Shown here in pieces: positions 61,993 to 64,000 of a DNA stretch of 64,000 bases. Source of the DNA: an uncultured Armatimonadota bacterium (GTDB lineage Bacteria; Armatimonadota; Fimbriimonadia; Fimbriimonadales; Fimbriimonadaceae); NCBI GenBank assembly GCA_903899015.1, contig CAIUHP010000107.1, positions 1 to 64,000 of the forward strand, in the 5' to 3' direction. The position numbers were made by a program, and so were the translations under genes. The notes under the pieces were generated by a model. The model had not been told where the DNA came from, made no database searches, and saw nothing but the letters and a program-made list of their open reading frames with translations. Position 1 is the first letter of the stretch. Each line of letters starts with the position of its first letter.

Positions 61993-64000
61993 TGAAAACA
62001 CGTCATGCAATCTCATCGTCCCTTTTTGCCGCTCTTTTAGTCGGTGTGCTTTTGTCTCCAGCATCGGCTCAGACTGTGCAGACAGAAGTTGCGGCAGATC
62101 GAAGGTCGACTTTTCATACCCAGGGCGACGTTCTCATCAAGAACGGAAAGTTGCTTACCGTCACCAAAGGTGTGATCGAGGGTGGAGATATCCTTATTCA
62201 GAAAGGCAAGATCACCCAGATCGGTAAGGGAATCAAAGCACCCGACGGAGTCAAAGTCATTGACGCCTCCGGGAAGTTCGTGACCCCTGGAATTATCGAT
62301 GCCCACTCTCATCGTGCGAGCGATGACACGAACGAAGGTGCGGACTCGATAACTGCGGAAGTCCGCATTCGAGACATTCTCAACCCAGATCAGCTCGGGC
62401 TTTACTATGCAGTTGCGAGCGGCATGACCACCTCTCTTGTGCTTCATGGAAGCGCCAACCCGATTGGCGGGCAAAGCCTAGTTATCAAGAACAAATGGGA
62501 GCGACCCGCCAAAGAAGTGATCTTCGAGGGTGCCCCTCGCATGATCAAATTTGCACTGGGGGAGAATCCGAAGCGTCCTGGCCAGAACAACCAGAGATTC
62601 CCAGCAAGCCGAACCGGCGTGGAAGCTGTCTATCGACGTGCTTTCGCCGATGCTCGCGACTACATGGCGGCATGGTCAGAATACGAGAAGAAGAAAGATG
62701 ATCCGAAAGTGCCTGCTCCTCGACGCGATTTAAGGTTAGAGGCTCTTGCCGACATCTTGAAGCGCAAAACTTGGGTTCAGTGTCATAGCTACCGCCAAGA
62801 CGAGATGTTGATGATGGTTCGGCTCAGCCAAGAATTCAACTTCCATTTGTGCATGCAGCATGCGTTGGAGTCCTATAAGATTGCACCGGAATTGGCAAAG
62901 GCCCATGTGCCGGTTTCCATGTTTGGCGACGGATTTGCCTACAAGCTAGAAGTCGTTGATTCGATTCCAATGGCTACCGCAATCTGCGACAAAGCAGGCG
63001 TAACCGTTTCGGTCAATACCGATACCTTTATGGGAACCGTTCCCATCACGCAGGATGCGGCCAAGTCCATGCGTTACGGTGTAAGCGAAGATCATGCCTT
63101 GCGAATGGTGACGATGAATCCCGCCATGGAGCTAGGAGTCGATAATCGGGTCGGATCTTTGGAAGTGGGTAAGGATGGAGACATCGCGATTTGGCAGGGC
63201 CATCCACTCAGTAACTACACCAAATGCGTGATGACCTTTATTGACGGAGAAGTGTTCTTCGAACGTCGTGATGTCTTCAAGGTGGACAAAAAGTCTGAGG
63301 CCGCCGCAAGTGTTAAGTCCATGGCATTTGATCCCGATAGATCGGTCCTGCCCAAAGATGCCAGCAGTTACCTTATAAAAGGGGCGACGGTCCATTTGGT
63401 TTCTGGCCCGGATCAAATGAATAGCAACGTACTTATTAAAGGCGGTCACATTGAAGCGGTTGGCGCCAATGTGGAGCCAGGGTCAGGCACGGTGGTTATT
63501 GAAGGGAAGGGACTACACGTTTATCCGGGACTCATCGACGGTGGATCCAAGTTAGGTATCGATGAGATTGGAGAGGTTTCCTCCAGTCAGGACTCGAGTG
63601 AAAATGGCGAGTACAAACCAGATTTAATGGCGATCCATTCGATCAACCCAGATAATCAGCACTTTGCCAAGGTTCGCTTCAACGGAATAACCTCTGCGGT
63701 CACGAACCTTGCTGGGGGAGTGATCGGTGGGCAAGCAGCCTTGCTCAATACGCTCGGATTTACTACTGAGGGCGTCGATTTGGGAAGTCCAGCCGGGCTT
63801 GACGTGTACGTGCCAGCAGGTCCTGACCCTCGCTTTAAAGAGTTTATGCCTGCTGAACAATATGCGCTGATGGTTAATGGAGTTGGCGATAGAATCAAAG
63901 CTTTTGAAGATTACTTTGAGGCCGCGAAGCGATACGGTGAAGCTCGATCGGCAGGCGAAAGCATTCCGAGCGATATGAAACTCGAGGCGATGCAGCCTTA
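61992..64000 (+). CDS. Secreted double amidohydrolase-like protein (partial, C-terminus outside window)
   Basis: 669 full codons are present before the window ends. A signal peptide ends LSPASA. The first half (about 45-430) is a complete amidohydrolase with intact FVTPGIIDAHSHRASDD (HxH), QCHSYRQDEM, a late SVNTDTFM Asp, and GSLEVGKDGDIAIW. A second copy begins at about residue 455 (YLIKGATVHLVSGPD, VYPGLIDGGSKLGIDEIG), but has GGSK where HxH should be. The protein thus joins an active and an apparently inactive half. Substrates of such imidazolonepropionase-like or dipeptidase-like proteins are unknown. It is coupled to the gene before it through a TAATG overlap. Confidence 0.88.
   Translation, partial: MKTRHAISSSLFAALLVGVLLSPASAQTVQTEVAADRRSTFHTQGDVLIKNGKLLTVTKGVIEGGDILIQKGKITQIGKGIKAPDGVKVIDASGKFVTPGIIDAHSHRASDDTNEGADSITAEVRIRDILNPDQLGLYYAVASGMTTSLVLHGSANPIGGQSLVIKNKWERPAKEVIFEGAPRMIKFALGENPKRPGQNNQRFPASRTGVEAVYRRAFADARDYMAAWSEYEKKKDDPKVPAPRRDLRLEALADILKRKTWVQCHSYRQDEMLMMVRLSQEFNFHLCMQHALESYKIAPELAKAHVPVSMFGDGFAYKLEVVDSIPMATAICDKAGVTVSVNTDTFMGTVPITQDAAKSMRYGVSEDHALRMVTMNPAMELGVDNRVGSLEVGKDGDIAIWQGHPLSNYTKCVMTFIDGEVFFERRDVFKVDKKSEAAASVKSMAFDPDRSVLPKDASSYLIKGATVHLVSGPDQMNSNVLIKGGHIEAVGANVEPGSGTVVIEGKGLHVYPGLIDGGSKLGIDEIGEVSSSQDSSENGEYKPDLMAIHSINPDNQHFAKVRFNGITSAVTNLAGGVIGGQAALLNTLGFTTEGVDLGSPAGLDVYVPAGPDPRFKEFMPAEQYALMVNGVGDRIKAFEDYFEAAKRYGEARSAGESIPSDMKLEAMQP

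Noticed and set aside
1-64000. Mobile element or genomic island
   Set aside because: No transposase, integrase, attachment duplication or tRNA gene was seen, and composition by eye is fairly even except for a slightly AT-richer stretch around 54.4-56.5 kb.

Overview
The window looks like a chromosomal segment from a member of Armatimonadota, probably near Fimbriimonas. The main clue is the truncated pilin-like gene at the left edge, whose N-terminus ends in the ILFPVFAQA string that I associate with that phylum. A dense set of secreted and cytosolic glycoside hydrolases, TTG/GTG start codons and many weak ribosome-binding sites fit this. The placement is an inference; Planctomycetota or Verrucomicrobiota relatives are the alternatives. 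I see no tRNA, rRNA, CRISPR array, transposase or integrase.

Layout: 0-2.4 kb holds a truncated prepilin gene, a LacI-type regulator with its own operator, and a VOC-family dioxygenase. 2.4-6.6 kb is a minus-strand pair: a GH3 beta-glucosidase and a TIM-barrel/FGE-like fusion. 6.6-11.3 kb is a YhaN/YhaO-like (SbcC/SbcD-type) ATPase-nuclease pair. 11.4-17.6 kb carries a secreted protein of unknown function, a GNAT acetyltransferase, a CBM9/DUF5916 outer-membrane-type protein broken by a frameshift in a G7 run, and a double aspartic-protease protein. 17.7-21 kb is a PhyH-type oxygenase followed by a GH127 arabinofuranosidase. 21-24.4 kb has a MerR regulator with an overlapping aldo/keto reductase, a second aldo/keto reductase and the tRNA methyltransferase TrmO. 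24.4-28.7 kb pairs a sialate O-acetylesterase with an M60/enhancin-like metalloprotease.

28.9-40.1 kb is the most unusual region: five tightly packed minus-strand genes. In transcription order they are a secreted/membrane vWA protein, an Hsp70/actin-like ATPase, a single-pass membrane coiled-coil protein, a small coiled-coil protein and a 1758-residue fusion of a SEDS (RodA/FtsW-like) membrane domain with a penicillin-binding transpeptidase domain. Divergent from it is a fusion of a beta-lactamase-like hydrolase with a NamZ-type exo-muramidase (DUF1343). Together the six genes suggest an envelope module that couples a chaperone-like ATPase and vWA protein to peptidoglycan synthesis and turnover.

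43-49 kb is a minus-strand run: an APC permease, a PA14-containing GH31 glycosidase, a sugar-phosphate isomerase and a KGPDC/HPS-family decarboxylase. Divergent from it, 49.2-53.1 kb encodes a glutamine-synthetase-like ligase, an aldehyde dehydrogenase and an iron alcohol dehydrogenase, likely for amine or amino-alcohol use. 53.2-57.7 kb holds small secreted proteins, a DsrE-like protein, an STN-domain protein and a TIGR03790-like protein. 58.1-60.4 kb is a GH35 beta-galactosidase with a C-terminal discoidin-like domain, and 60.5-64 kb has two overlapping amidohydrolase genes, the second cut by the window end.

Intergenic gaps near 42.6-43.0, 54.3 and 57.9-58.1 kb contain copies of a ~70-bp repeat with a hairpin whose stem sequence varies by compensatory changes while the loop is conserved.
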